Positions 32,235 through 41,820 are shown, counted from the first letter of the stretch. The stretch: 64,000 nt of DNA from JBBDMX01 sp040878035 (GCA_040878035.1 JBBDMX010000053.1:41449-105448); one strand, 5' to 3'. The notes: a model not told the origin generated them from the letters alone. Translations and numbers: made by a program.

Positions 32235-32297
32235 CTGCGCGAAGCCGCAAGCGGCTATCCAGAGCGGCGACTCCAAGCCGCTTGCGGCTTCGCGCAA
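32235..32297. repeat. Inverted pair of REP units upstream of the RAYT gene
   Basis: GCGCGAAGCCGCAAGCGGCT and, 22 bases on, AGCCGCTTGCGGCTTCGCGC in the opposite direction, giving a long hairpin. It lies between the RAYT and moaB genes. Confidence 0.85.
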
Positions 32298-32329
32298 CCA
32301 TACGAACTTCAACAGGTGACAATACCCGT

Positions 32330-32836
32330 CTACCGCTTGCGTTCCCACACCAGGTGCGGCAGCTCGGGGATGATCAGTTGCTCCATCGCCAGGCGGACGG
32401 CGCTGGTCGAGCCGGGGAGGGCAAAGAGGAGGGTTTCGCCCGCCAGACCGGCGACGGCGCGGCTGAGCATGGCGGCGGCGCCGACTTCCTTCCAACTGAG
32501 CATGCGGAAGAGTTCGCCAAAGCCGTCGAGCTTTTTCGACAGCAGGCGTTCGACGACTTCGATGGTGGTGTCGCGGCGGGCGATGCCGGTGCCGCCGGTG
32601 GTGATGATGACGTGGAATCCGCCGTCGGTCAGCCAGGCGCGGAGCTGGCGGTCGATGGCGCGAGCGTCGTCCTTCACGATGGCGTAGGCGCCCACACCGT
32701 GGCCCGCGGCGGTCAGCGCCTCCTTGATGAGCTGGCCGCCCTTGTCGGTGGCGAGGTTGCGCGTGTCGCTGATGGTCAGCACGGCGGCGGTGGCGGATTG
32801 ACCGCGGGCACGTTGGCGATGTTCGGCGGTGGACAT
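32330..32836 (-). CDS. moaB: Molybdenum cofactor biosynthesis protein B
   Basis: 168 residues of the MoaB/Mog fold that adenylylates molybdopterin. VLTISDTRNLATDKGGQLI opens the domain. HVIITTGGTGIARRDTTIEVV is the pterin-binding loop, followed by LLSKKLDGFGELFRMLSWKEVGAAAMLSRA and LFALPGSTSAVRLAM. The ATG at 32836 is chosen; a longer frame runs into REP-adjacent DNA. No other mo genes are in the window. Confidence 0.9.
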   Translation of the reverse strand: MSTAEHRQRARGQSATAAVLTISDTRNLATDKGGQLIKEALTAAGHGVGAYAIVKDDARAIDRQLRAWLTDGGFHVIITTGGTGIARRDTTIEVVERLLSKKLDGFGELFRMLSWKEVGAAAMLSRAVAGLAGETLLFALPGSTSAVRLAMEQLIIPELPHLVWERKR

Positions 32837-32871
32837 GATCGTTGTGTAGATGTCCCTGTGAATTCGGAAGG

Positions 32872-32893
32872 TTGCGCAAAGCCGCAAGCGGCT
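32872..32893. repeat. REP unit between moaB and GH35 genes
   Basis: GCGCAAAGCCGCAAGCGGCT, same family with one change in the tail; it touches the stop codon of the GH35 gene. Confidence 0.7.
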
Positions 32894-35666
32894 ACCCGTT
32901 GTACGGGCCCATCGGGTCGTACACCAGTTTGCTGCTGGTCGGGCTCTTGCCGTGCTCCTCGAAGATCAGCAGTTCATTGGGGCCGTCGGTTTTGAGCCAG
33001 GCTTCGGGCAGGTAGTAACGTTCCTGGGGCGGGACTTTCTTGCCGGTGTGCGTGGCGACGAAGTAGCGGCCGACGTTGTGGCCGTTCAAGTAGAGCTGGC
33101 CCTTGGATAAGCCGCGCGGCTCGAACCACAGGGGCACGGCCGCGCTGGACACGTTGAAACTGGCGCGATACCAGCACGGCTGACTGGGGGCGCTCTTGAC
33201 GATGCTGCCGAATGCCTCGGCCGCCGGCACGCTCAGCGGGGCAAAGAGCCAGTCGCCCTTGTCCGTCAGCGCCCCTTGCGACTGATACAGCGTGATGCCC
33301 TTGACGATCGCCGCCTTGCGTTTGGCATCGGCGAGCTTTTCAAAAAGCGCCAGCTTCAGCTCGTTGCGCCCGGCACGAAGCTCCTTACCCACTTCCAGCA
33401 CCCATCGGCCAAAGTGCGCCGACTTGCCGCGGTCGTACATGTCCACCGGCTTGCCGTTGACCAGGATCATGAGCGTGGCGGGCACATCGGCAAAATCGAG
33501 AATCAGCGGATTCCGACCCGCGGGCTGGACGTGCCAGACTAAGGCATCGGCCGGGCCGTGCTCGCCGGCACGCAGGTTGGTCCAATACTGGCTAAGTTCA
33601 AAGGGATCGGGCGCCTTACCGCTGACGACCTTGGGCGGGCCCAGACGCTTGGGCTTGACCTTGTGGAAGTGGCCCCACAGGCCCTTCTTTTCACCCACGC
33701 GCCAGCCGTAGTTCATGCGACCCAGGTTATCGACCAGGGCGGTGACGCGGCCGCTGGCGGAGATGCGCACGGGGTCGAACTCGGCGCCGGCCGCCAGCCC
33801 CAGCAGGGCTTTGAACTTGCCCTTTTGATAGAGGTGGACACGGTCGGCGGACTGCGCCGCCAGCACCATTCCGCCGCCGGCCGAGCGCAGGTCGAAGCGG
33901 TACCACCCGTAGCCGTAGTTGCAGCCCAGTTCTTCCAGCGTCGCCGGGGCGTCGATGGGCCGGTACGCCTCGGCATCGCCGTTGATCAGGCCCATCAGGC
34001 GCGACTGTTGCCAATGCGCCAGGCGCGGCACGATTGGGGCGCGTGACGCCTTGGCCCTGCTGGTGGTCAACTTGCCGTCCAGAGCGATGGTGGTCATCGA
34101 CGACCAGCCGGGCAACGGCACAGGCTTATCGTTCAGGTCCAGGGATTGCGCCCCCACGACCAAGCCATCGGGCAACACGTACGCCGCATCGACCTGCTCG
34201 CGGTTGAGCACGACCAGCGTCATGCCCTCGTGCTGATGCACCTCCGGCACACGTCCTTGGGGCACGGTCACGCTGAAACGTGCGCCGTTGATGGCCACCA
34301 TGCCCGCGGCCTTGGCGGGGCCGAAGAGCACGAGCATGCGTTTGCCGACAAAGGCCCACGGCCGCAGGTTGGTGTAGCTCAGTTCCGCGACGCCGCCCAG
34401 GTTGGTATCGACCATGATCCAGGCGACGCGGTCATCGCCCAGGGGCACGGGCAGTCGCAGGCCGTTGGGCAACAGCACGTTGGCCAGTTGTGTCGTGTCG
34501 GCCTTGCTCTTGAACAGAAACACCACGGCACCCTGCGTACCCGTCTGCTGGATCACCGACAGGAGATGATCCGTTTCGGTCAAGGCCACGGCGGCATGGT
34601 GATTGTCGGGATCAAGACTGGCGAATACCTGGCCGAACTGACTGGCAAACACGCTGACGCGCTTGGCGGCCAGGTACTTCTCCCCGCGCCCGCCGGCCTC
34701 CAGAAGCGGCGCGTCGTAGTCGTAACTGGTGGTCATGAAGCAGGCCGGGTTGGCGACGGTGCGCCCGCCCCAGAAGGCGAAGTTCGTCCCACCATGGAAC
34801 ATGTAAAAGTTGTACTGAGCCCCCACCGCCAGCATGGCGGCCTGGCGGTATTCCAATAGCGACGCGTCGGTCTGGCTGGCGTGCGGACCATCCCACTGGT
34901 CGAACCAGCCGGGCCAATACTCGGTGACGATGCGCGGTGCGTTGGGCTGCACCACGTGAAGCTGGCGCAGGTCATCAGAAAGATGGCCGCTGGCGTTCCA
35001 GGTGTCGATCGTGCCGTCAAGCCGCTGCCACAGGTTGTTGCACATGTTGATCGGCACGTCGCAGCCGTTCTCACGCAGGTAACGCACGATCTCCTTGAGA
35101 TAGGTTTCGGCGGCACGCGGGTTGTGGCAGAACCACTCGTTCTCGGCCTGCATCATGATGATCGGCCCGTTGCCCCCACCGATGGCCTGATGGGTCGTGG
35201 CCACCTGCGCCGACGCCGTCGAGGTCACCTGAAGGTCGCGCACCTGCTCCAGGACCTGGCCCAGGTAGCGTGCCGAGGCTTCGAGGAAGACCGGGTCGGC
35301 CTGGCGCAGCTTGACCCCCGGTTGCCCCCGGATCCGGTTGAGCCACGCCGGCAGCCCGCCAAAGTCCCATTCGCTGCATACGTACGGCCCGGGGCGGAGC
35401 ATGCAGTACATGCCCTCCTGGCCGATCATCTGCACAAAGGCACGCAGGTCCTTGTCGCCTTCCCAATCGAACTCGCCCGGCTCATTCTCGTGCAGGTTCC
35501 AGAAGACGTAGGTCTCGATGCAGTTGAGCCCCGCCTGTTTGGCGGCACGAATGCGCTGGCGCCACTGGCCGCGCGGCGTGCGCGGATAGTGAATCGCGCC
35601 GCTCACCAGCCAGACACGCCGGCCGTCCACCATGAAACTTTGTCCGTCGTAGCTGACTGCGGGCAT
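32892..35666 (-). CDS. Glycoside hydrolase family 35 beta-galactosidase
   Basis: 924 residues. The TIM barrel starts VWLVSGAIHYPRTPRGQW; LHENEPGEFDWEG and MLRPGPYVCSEWDFGGLP are GH35 signatures. GPIIMMQAENEWF (Glu175/Glu177) contains the acid/base and VTEYWPGWFDQW (Glu249) the nucleophile. C-terminal jelly-roll domains include YRASFNVSSA...WFEPRGLSKGQLYLNGHNVGRYF. No signal peptide is evident from the ATG at 35666, so it may act in the cytoplasm, unlike many secreted family members. A longer upstream frame is not supported. Removes terminal beta-galactose from polysaccharides or oligosaccharides. Confidence 0.92.
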   Translation of the reverse strand: MPAVSYDGQSFMVDGRRVWLVSGAIHYPRTPRGQWRQRIRAAKQAGLNCIETYVFWNLHENEPGEFDWEGDKDLRAFVQMIGQEGMYCMLRPGPYVCSEWDFGGLPAWLNRIRGQPGVKLRQADPVFLEASARYLGQVLEQVRDLQVTSTASAQVATTHQAIGGGNGPIIMMQAENEWFCHNPRAAETYLKEIVRYLRENGCDVPINMCNNLWQRLDGTIDTWNASGHLSDDLRQLHVVQPNAPRIVTEYWPGWFDQWDGPHASQTDASLLEYRQAAMLAVGAQYNFYMFHGGTNFAFWGGRTVANPACFMTTSYDYDAPLLEAGGRGEKYLAAKRVSVFASQFGQVFASLDPDNHHAAVALTETDHLLSVIQQTGTQGAVVFLFKSKADTTQLANVLLPNGLRLPVPLGDDRVAWIMVDTNLGGVAELSYTNLRPWAFVGKRMLVLFGPAKAAGMVAINGARFSVTVPQGRVPEVHQHEGMTLVVLNREQVDAAYVLPDGLVVGAQSLDLNDKPVPLPGWSSMTTIALDGKLTTSRAKASRAPIVPRLAHWQQSRLMGLINGDAEAYRPIDAPATLEELGCNYGYGWYRFDLRSAGGGMVLAAQSADRVHLYQKGKFKALLGLAAGAEFDPVRISASGRVTALVDNLGRMNYGWRVGEKKGLWGHFHKVKPKRLGPPKVVSGKAPDPFELSQYWTNLRAGEHGPADALVWHVQPAGRNPLILDFADVPATLMILVNGKPVDMYDRGKSAHFGRWVLEVGKELRAGRNELKLALFEKLADAKRKAAIVKGITLYQSQGALTDKGDWLFAPLSVPAAEAFGSIVKSAPSQPCWYRASFNVSSAAVPLWFEPRGLSKGQLYLNGHNVGRYFVATHTGKKVPPQERYYLPEAWLKTDGPNELLIFEEHGKSPTSSKLVYDPMGPYNG

Positions 35667-35811
35667 GCAGCGGTTCCTGAAGGAGGGATTGCTATAAAGG
35701 CAAGAAAATAGAGAGTCTGGGGCGGGGACGCAAAACCGTGAAGGTGGCAAACATGGTTCCTTCTACGAAGCGACGCGACTTGCCGCGCCAGTTCGTTACA
35801 ATGGCGACCCT

Positions 35812-37731
35812 ATGCGCCGGTTGCTCCTGTTGTCTGTCGTCCTGACCCTTGGCGCTTGTACGTCCGGGATGACGCGGATCGACCGGGAGGTGTCGGCGTT
35901 GATCCTGGACCGCCAGCACGGAACGCTGGGCGACACCTCGGCGATGGACCCCTACGTCGTGCCGGAGCAGACCCCCTTTACCGGCGCCGGCTCCGATGCT
36001 TACGATGAGCAGCCCGCAACCTATAACCCGCACGTCGTGGACCTGCCCCGGGGCCAGCCCGAGGAGAAAGACGATCCGTTCGGCGGGCGGACCGCCTATG
36101 ACCTGACCATCGAAGACGACCCGTCGGCGGCCCGCCTGGACCTGGAAAAGATCCTGTCCTACGCCATGACCCGCAGCCGCGACTACCGGTCGCGCAAGGA
36201 GGAACTGTTCCTTTCAACGATCTCATTGCTGAGCGAGCGCCACCTGTGGGGGCCGCGCTTTTTCGACACCATCACCGCCGCCGCCAGCGGCGCGCCCGAG
36301 CCGGGCGACCATGACCAGGTACTGGAGCTGATCAACGAACTGGGCGTGACCCAGCGGCTGCCCTATGGCGGCACGGTGTCCGCCTCCGCGGTGGTCAGCT
36401 ATGTGGACCTGCTCGAGAGCGCCAACGGGATCGGGGCGGGCAATGCCGCGCAATCGGCACAACTGGTGCTGGCGGGCAGGCTGCCGCTGCTGCGTGACGC
36501 GGGCATCGTCGCCCGTGAGCCGCTGATCCAGGCCGAGCGCAACCTGATCTATGCCGTGCGCTCCTTTGAGCGTTTCCGCCGCGAATTCCTGGTGCAGATC
36601 GCCACGCGCTATTACGACCTGATCCAGTCGCGTGACGCCATCGACAACCTCCAGCGCCAGGTGGCGAACCTGGAATGGCTGGCGCGGCGGACCAAGGCGC
36701 TGGCGGAAGCCGGCCGGGTGGCGCTGTTCGAAATCGAGCGCTCTGAGCAGCAACTGCTCTTTGCCCGCAACAACCTGAGCAACGCCCTGGAAAGCTACGC
36801 CAGCAGCCTGGATTCGTTCAAGATTCTGCTGAACATGGAGGTAGCGGAGAAGCTGGTGATCGTGCCCTCGGAGATCGTGGTGGCGGCGCCGGTGCTGGAC
36901 CCGGAGAAAGCGGTGGCGGCGGCGCTGCGGCAACGGCTGGACCTTCAGACAGATCGCGACCAGATCGGCGACGCCCAGCGGGCCGTCAAAGTCGCGCAGA
37001 ATCAGACGCTGCCCGACCTGGACGCCTTCGCCAACGTCACGCTCAATACCGACCCCGGGGACGACACGCCGGGCTTTGAGCTGGATCCCACGCACAGCCG
37101 CTACAGTGCCGGGATCAACGCGGGCCTGCCCCTGGACCGCCGCATCGAGGGACTGGCGCTGCGCCGCTCGCTGATTCAGCTCGAACGCACCCGTCGGGAT
37201 TACACCCTTTCGCGCGACAATGTCACCGCCCAGGTGCGCCGCGATGTTCGCCAGATCGAGCGGGCTCGCTTTACGCTGCGCTTGCAGGAGCGCAACATCG
37301 AATTGGCCGAGAAACGCCTCAAGGGCGTGCTGCTGCGCCTGCGGACACTGGGCCCGCGCGACTTTATCGAAGCGCAGGACGACCTGCTGGAGGCACGCAA
37401 CCGCCGCGATCAGGCGGTGCGCGACTTGCGCGTCAACGTGCTCTCCTTTCTGCTCGACAGCGGGCAGATGCGGGTGTCAACCAGAGGGCAGTGGCTGCCG
37501 CCGGGCCAACCCGTGCCGGTCGATACCGTGGCGCCGGCGGACCAGGCTGACGCCCAACGCCTGCTGGGCGAACCCCCCACGACGCAACCGCGTAAAATAG
37601 AGAGCTTGGAGGAGCTTGAAGTTCCTGAATCACCGATCATCACGCCCGAAAGAAAGCCGGGCGACGTTGACCTGCCGCCGCCGCAAAACGACGATGGTAA
37701 TATGAACAACCCGCCCCCTGCCGCGCCCTGA
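35812..37731 (+). CDS. TolC-like outer-membrane efflux lipoprotein
   Basis: 639 residues, larger than the usual ~450. A lipobox LGAC follows a short hydrophobic leader (LLLLSVVLTLG), so it is a lipoprotein. The body has paired coiled-coil OEP repeats: FLVQIATRYYDLIQSRDAIDNLQRQVANLEWL, AGRVALFEIERSEQQLLFARNNL, and later RRDVRQIERARFTLRLQERNIELAEKRL. The C terminus is Pro/Glu/Asp-rich. It forms the outer-membrane channel for the adaptor encoded 16 bases downstream. No inner-membrane pump follows, so it must borrow one. Confidence 0.85.
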   Translation: MRRLLLLSVVLTLGACTSGMTRIDREVSALILDRQHGTLGDTSAMDPYVVPEQTPFTGAGSDAYDEQPATYNPHVVDLPRGQPEEKDDPFGGRTAYDLTIEDDPSAARLDLEKILSYAMTRSRDYRSRKEELFLSTISLLSERHLWGPRFFDTITAAASGAPEPGDHDQVLELINELGVTQRLPYGGTVSASAVVSYVDLLESANGIGAGNAAQSAQLVLAGRLPLLRDAGIVAREPLIQAERNLIYAVRSFERFRREFLVQIATRYYDLIQSRDAIDNLQRQVANLEWLARRTKALAEAGRVALFEIERSEQQLLFARNNLSNALESYASSLDSFKILLNMEVAEKLVIVPSEIVVAAPVLDPEKAVAAALRQRLDLQTDRDQIGDAQRAVKVAQNQTLPDLDAFANVTLNTDPGDDTPGFELDPTHSRYSAGINAGLPLDRRIEGLALRRSLIQLERTRRDYTLSRDNVTAQVRRDVRQIERARFTLRLQERNIELAEKRLKGVLLRLRTLGPRDFIEAQDDLLEARNRRDQAVRDLRVNVLSFLLDSGQMRVSTRGQWLPPGQPVPVDTVAPADQADAQRLLGEPPTTQPRKIESLEELEVPESPIITPERKPGDVDLPPPQNDDGNMNNPPPAAP

Positions 37732-37747
37732 TCCACGCCTGCCTGAC

Positions 37748-39394
37748 ATGACCAGCACCGCCACCAGCATGATCACTCCCACCCCCGCGCCGCCGCGCCG
37801 GCTGCCCCGGCTGATCGCCGTCGGCATCGCTGGGGTCGCCGCGTTTGCCCTGATGGCGTGGTTGATCACCTGGTTCATGGGAGGCAACGCCGGCGCCGCG
37901 GTGGATGCCCAGACCAGCGGCACCGCGCCGCAGTGGTACACCGTCACCCTGCGCAGCTTCGATCAGATCGTCTCGGCGTCGGGAGAATTGGACGCCAAGA
38001 ACCAGGTCGAGATCAAGAGTAAGGTCGAAGGCTCCACGCCCATCGTGGAGCTGGTGGACGAGGGCACCTACGTCCAGGGACCGACCCTCGACGACAAGGG
38101 AGAGGTCGTCTCGCCGGGCCAGATTCTGGCCAAACTGGCGGACGACCAGTTGCTGTCGCGGATCGAGAGCGCGCAAGTGGCGGTGGAAGCCGCCATGGCG
38201 GACAAGGTCGCCGCCGACCAGTACCTGGCCATTCAGATCAACCAGGCCGAGAACGACCAGCGCGCCGCGGAAGTAAAGCTGAATCTGGCGGAATTGAACC
38301 TGGCCAAGTGGCAGAGCGGGGATGACCCGCAGAAGCAGCGCGAACTGGCGCTGGCACTGGAAAAGGCGCAGCGCACGCTCAAGACCAGCGGCGAAAACGT
38401 GATCCAATCGCGCCAACTGCACAAGGAGCAGTTCATCTCCGACGCCGAGTTGGAAGATGATGAGATCAAAGTCCTCCAGGCCGAAAACGACCTGGAATCC
38501 GCCAAGCTGGCGATCCAGGTGTACAAGAACTACACCCGCCCGGCGGAAGAGCAGAAAGCCAAGTCCGACGTGGACCAGGCCAACAGCGAACTACAGCGCA
38601 CGGTCAGCAAGAGCAAGAGCGACCTGGCGCGCCTGGAAGCGGACGTCAAGAGCAAGACCCAGACGCTCAAGATCCGCCAGGAGGGGCTGGAGAAGTTGCA
38701 GACCCAGCTTCGCGCCACGGTGATTCACGCTCCGCGCAGCGGGATGGTGGTCTACGCCTCGTCGCTGAGCAACCGGCGCTGGCGCGGCGACCCCATCGCC
38801 CAGGGCCGCGAGATTCGCTTCAACGAGTCGCTCTTCGTGTTGCCCGACACTCGCCAGATGAACGCCGCCCTCAAGGTTCACGAAGCGGTCGTCGCCCAGG
38901 TCAAGGCCGGGCAGGAGGCCACCGTGATGATCGACGCCCGGCCCGGCGAGGTCATCAAGGGAAAGGTCACCAACATCGCCGTCACCCCCGAGGACGGCGG
39001 GTGGATGAACCCCGACTTGCGCGAGTATCGGGTGACGGTGGAACTGCCCGAAGGCGTGGACGACAAGCTCAAGCCCGCCATGCGCTGCTCGGGGAAGGTG
39101 ATGGTTGGCCGGGTCGAGAATGTGCTGGCGGTGCCCATTCAGGCGATCTTCACCGAGGGCCCCATCCATTTTGTCTACGTTCCTAACGGCGACGGCCGCG
39201 TCAAACCCGTCGCCGTTGACCTGGGCAGAACCAGCGAAACTCTCGTCGAGATCAAGTCCGTTCTCAAAGAACGCGACCAGGTTCTGCTGCGCAAGCCCAA
39301 GCCCGGCGAAGCCGTGAACCTGACGCCCGACACCGCCAAGGCCGAGCAGACCGGCGGCAGCATTCCAGAGACAACAGGCGGGAGTCAAAGCTAA
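37748..39394 (+). CDS. HlyD/RND-type periplasmic adaptor protein
   Basis: 548 residues. One N-terminal membrane helix (LIAVGIAGVAAFALMAWLITWF), then the lipoyl half QIVSASGELDAKNQVEIKSKVEG. A long coiled coil of about 200 residues follows (AEVKLNLAELNLAKWQSG through ELQRTVSKSKSDLARLEADVKSKTQTLKI), then VIHAPRSGMVVYAS and the beta-barrel and membrane-proximal part. It couples an inner-membrane pump to the TolC-like channel encoded directly upstream. The next gene is ndk, so the cognate pump is missing from this locus. Confidence 0.85.
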   Translation: MTSTATSMITPTPAPPRRLPRLIAVGIAGVAAFALMAWLITWFMGGNAGAAVDAQTSGTAPQWYTVTLRSFDQIVSASGELDAKNQVEIKSKVEGSTPIVELVDEGTYVQGPTLDDKGEVVSPGQILAKLADDQLLSRIESAQVAVEAAMADKVAADQYLAIQINQAENDQRAAEVKLNLAELNLAKWQSGDDPQKQRELALALEKAQRTLKTSGENVIQSRQLHKEQFISDAELEDDEIKVLQAENDLESAKLAIQVYKNYTRPAEEQKAKSDVDQANSELQRTVSKSKSDLARLEADVKSKTQTLKIRQEGLEKLQTQLRATVIHAPRSGMVVYASSLSNRRWRGDPIAQGREIRFNESLFVLPDTRQMNAALKVHEAVVAQVKAGQEATVMIDARPGEVIKGKVTNIAVTPEDGGWMNPDLREYRVTVELPEGVDDKLKPAMRCSGKVMVGRVENVLAVPIQAIFTEGPIHFVYVPNGDGRVKPVAVDLGRTSETLVEIKSVLKERDQVLLRKPKPGEAVNLTPDTAKAEQTGGSIPETTGGSQS

Positions 39395-39491
39395 CCGTTT
39401 GGCGGGTGACGCGCAGCGTCCCGCACACACCGTTAGCCCATGCACCACCCCCGGGTACGGTGCGGGCGAAATTCCAACCTAGAAGGCAACC

Positions 39492-39962
39492 ATGCAGACA
39501 ACACTGATCATTCTCAAGCCTGACGCCGTGCAACGCGGCCTGATGGGGCGGATCATCACCCGTTTTGAGGACAAGGGCATCCAGGTGGCCGGCGCCAAGT
39601 TGATGAAGATCAGCCCCGAACTGGCCGCCCGGCACTACGCGGTGCACAAGGGCAAGCCGTTTTATGAGGGCTTGGTGCGCTTCATGACCAGCGCCCCGGT
39701 GCTGGTGCTGGCGCTGCGGGGCCGCAATGTGATCGACATCAGTCGCAAGATGATGGGCGCGACCTTCGGCAGCAAGGCCGAACCGGGCACCATCCGCGGC
39801 GACTACGGCGTATCCAACTCCTTCAACCTGATCCACGGCTCGGACGGCGCCGAGTCGGCCCAGCACGAGTTGGCGCTGTTCTTCGCTCCCGGCGAACTGC
39901 TCGACTACGACCGCGCCATCACCTCATGGGTCTACGACCTGTCCAGCGGCACGCCCGAATAA
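39492..39962 (+). CDS. ndk: Nucleoside diphosphate kinase
   Basis: 156 residues. TLIILKPDAVQRGLMGRII is the conserved opening, and NSFNLIHGSDGAESAQHEL holds the phosphorylated His115. It transfers the gamma phosphate between nucleoside triphosphates and diphosphates. The C terminus carries a short extra tail (YDLSSGTPE). A half palindromic repeat lies before the gene and REP units follow it. Confidence 0.95.
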   Translation: MQTTLIILKPDAVQRGLMGRIITRFEDKGIQVAGAKLMKISPELAARHYAVHKGKPFYEGLVRFMTSAPVLVLALRGRNVIDISRKMMGATFGSKAEPGTIRGDYGVSNSFNLIHGSDGAESAQHELALFFAPGELLDYDRAITSWVYDLSSGTPE

Positions 39963-40041
39963 GCCGCTTGCGGCTTCGCGCAGCGGTGACTGGTCCGGGT
40001 GGGCCGGATTGGTCGTGCTCCGGCGCAAAGCCGCAAGCGGC
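39961..40041. repeat. Inverted pair of REP units after ndk
   Basis: AAGCCGCTTGCGGCTTCGCGC (39961-39982) and GGCGCAAAGCCGCAAGCGGC (40021-40041) face each other between ndk and the convergent AraC gene. Confidence 0.8.
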
Positions 40042-40054
40042 CCAATCTGTGGCC

Positions 40055-40906
40055 TCACAACCCTGGCCGCGACCGGCACTCCCGCGGCGTCATGCCAAAG
40101 GCCCGCCTGAAGTTTGTCGCAAAGTGCTGACTGCTGGAAAAGCCGTGCTCCAGGGCGATCTGGGTGATGGGCCGGCGCGTCAGCCGCAGCGCCAACTGTG
40201 CCTGACGCAAACGGTGCCGCAGCGCATATTGACCCGGACTCTGCCCCAGGTGTTTCTGGAACAGCGCGTGTAAGCGCGTTCGGCTGACGCCCGCGTGCCG
40301 GCGCAGCGACTCGAGCGTCCAGCGTTCCCCGGGCTGCTGCTGGATCAACTCGACCACCCGCCGCACCGCCGGTGGCAACGACACGCCGCCATTTGCTTCC
40401 TCCCCACGCGGCTGGCGAATCAGCGTCAGCAGAAACTGCGTCAATATCGCCCGGCACATCAGCGCCGCATCCGGCCGACGCTGGCGGCATTCCGCCAGCA
40501 AGCGCTCGTGACAGTCGAATAGCTCGCCGCTCCCCTTCCACGCCGTACCGTCGATCCCTCTGAGCGACCGCACCAGATCGCGTTGCGGCCTGGCGCGATG
40601 ATCAAACTGAAGCCATGCCAGGTCGCAAGGCTCGAGCACCCCGGCCCGGCTGCCGTGAAGCTGGCCCGGCCGACAGAAAAACACCATCCCCGGTCCCAGC
40701 GTGTGGTCGCGATCTTCCACGAACCACTGCACCGCGCCGCGACGGATCAGACAGATCTCGTACACCTCATGGGCATGCGCCGCCAGCAGGGGCCGGGCCA
40801 TGCTTTGCCGCGATCGCCCCAGCGCCGGCAGCTCCGCCAGTGGCGTGTCGGCGCCGAGATATCGCTCGATGTGCACCATCTCCGCCTTGCGCCGTCTTGC
40901 ACCCAT
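40055..40906 (-). CDS. AraC-family transcriptional regulator
   Basis: About 280 residues. A cupin-like sensor domain (HAHEVYEICLIRRGAVQWFVEDRDHTLGPGMVFFCRPGQLH) is followed by a double helix-turn-helix: WTLESLRRHAGVSRTRLHALFQKHLGQSP and PITQIALEHGFSSSQHFATNFRRAFGMTPRECR. It is divergent from the PhyH/UroD-like pair and probably controls it in response to a small molecule. The frame extends to a GTG at 40975, but AGGA about 11 bases before the ATG at 40906 favours the shorter form, which also leaves room for a divergent promoter. Confidence 0.87.
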   Translation of the reverse strand: MGARRRKAEMVHIERYLGADTPLAELPALGRSRQSMARPLLAAHAHEVYEICLIRRGAVQWFVEDRDHTLGPGMVFFCRPGQLHGSRAGVLEPCDLAWLQFDHRARPQRDLVRSLRGIDGTAWKGSGELFDCHERLLAECRQRRPDAALMCRAILTQFLLTLIRQPRGEEANGGVSLPPAVRRVVELIQQQPGERWTLESLRRHAGVSRTRLHALFQKHLGQSPGQYALRHRLRQAQLALRLTRRPITQIALEHGFSSSQHFATNFRRAFGMTPRECRSRPGL

Positions 40907-41006
40907 GTTCAGAAACATCCTGGGATGAACTGGGACGACAATACGCCCATCACGCTCGTAGCATGTTTTAGCCACAGTTGAGCTTCCCGGACTTGGAGAC
41001 CATTGT

Positions 41007-41774
41007 ATGGAATCGTCCAGCGTTCAGACCACACTCGCAAATCACGCCGGGCCCAAGCAGGTGCAGCAGTTCCTCGAGCAGGGCTTCCTGCGGCTCGAGG
41101 GCGTGATCGATGACGCCGAACGAGCGGAACTGCGCGGCATCTACGATCGCTGCTTCGCGCCCGACGGCGAAGATCAGGTCACCCGCAAGGGGCTGGGGGG
41201 CGTCGATGCGCAAGGCCGCCAGGCACTGCCGCAGGTGCTGTGGCCGTCCAAGACGTTCCCGCGCCTGCTGGAACTGGGCTACTTCGGTCGCATGCGGCAG
41301 GTGGCGCAGGACGTGTTTGGCTCACCGGTGCAGTTCCTCAGCGAACACATGATCCAGAAGCCCGCCGGTTACGGCGTCGCCACGCCCTGGCATCAGGACC
41401 AGGCCTACCACAAGCCGGGCCTGCACTACCGCAACATCAACTTCTGGCTGCCGCTGGACGGCGCGACGGTCGCCAGCGGCTGCATGCACTACGTGCGCGG
41501 GAGCCATCGCGGGCCAATCCTGCCGCACGAATACCTCAACCCCGACGATCCGCAGACCGCGCTGGTGGCGCAGGACCAGGCCTACTGGTCCGCCAATGGC
41601 ACGGCCGTGTCCTGCCCGCGCGGCAGCGCCACGCTGCACCACAGCTACATGCTCCACTACGCCGGGCCTAACACCACCGACCAGCCGCGCCGGGCGTATA
41701 TCCTGGTCTTCGGCCTCGAGCCGCAGAAGCTCGATCAGCCCTGGCGCCTGCCCTGGCAGGAGCGCGCCAAGTAG
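41007..41774 (+). CDS. Phytanoyl-CoA dioxygenase (PhyH) family protein
   Basis: 255 residues of the Fe(II)/2-oxoglutarate oxygenases. The facial triad is readable as His129 and Asp131 (PWHQDQAYH) and a distal His at 211-212 (LHHSYMLHYAGPN), with Arg229 as the likely 2-oxoglutarate ligand. INFWLPLDGATVASGCMHYVRGSHR is typical of the family. GGAG lies 8 bases before the ATG. Followed after 74 bases by a UroD-like gene and opposed by an AraC regulator, it looks like part of an inducible catabolic pair. Substrate unknown. Confidence 0.87.
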   Translation: MESSSVQTTLANHAGPKQVQQFLEQGFLRLEGVIDDAERAELRGIYDRCFAPDGEDQVTRKGLGGVDAQGRQALPQVLWPSKTFPRLLELGYFGRMRQVAQDVFGSPVQFLSEHMIQKPAGYGVATPWHQDQAYHKPGLHYRNINFWLPLDGATVASGCMHYVRGSHRGPILPHEYLNPDDPQTALVAQDQAYWSANGTAVSCPRGSATLHHSYMLHYAGPNTTDQPRRAYILVFGLEPQKLDQPWRLPWQERAK

Positions 41775-41781
41775 TGGCAAG

Positions 41782-41820
41782 GCAAGCCCGGCCATGCGAG
41801 TCTTCGAGCTTGACCGGGAT
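41782..41820. repeat. Interspersed repeat, copy 3 (inverted)
   Basis: AAGCCCGGCCATGCGAGTCT and the following TCGAGCTTGACCGGGAT are the reverse complement of the unit at 20373 and 24760. It fills the gap between the PhyH and UroD-like genes. Confidence 0.65.

Noticed and set aside
31425..40041. CRISPR array, because similar short palindromes recur
   Set aside because: The units are unevenly spaced, alternate in direction, lie between genes, and have no cas genes; they are REP elements.
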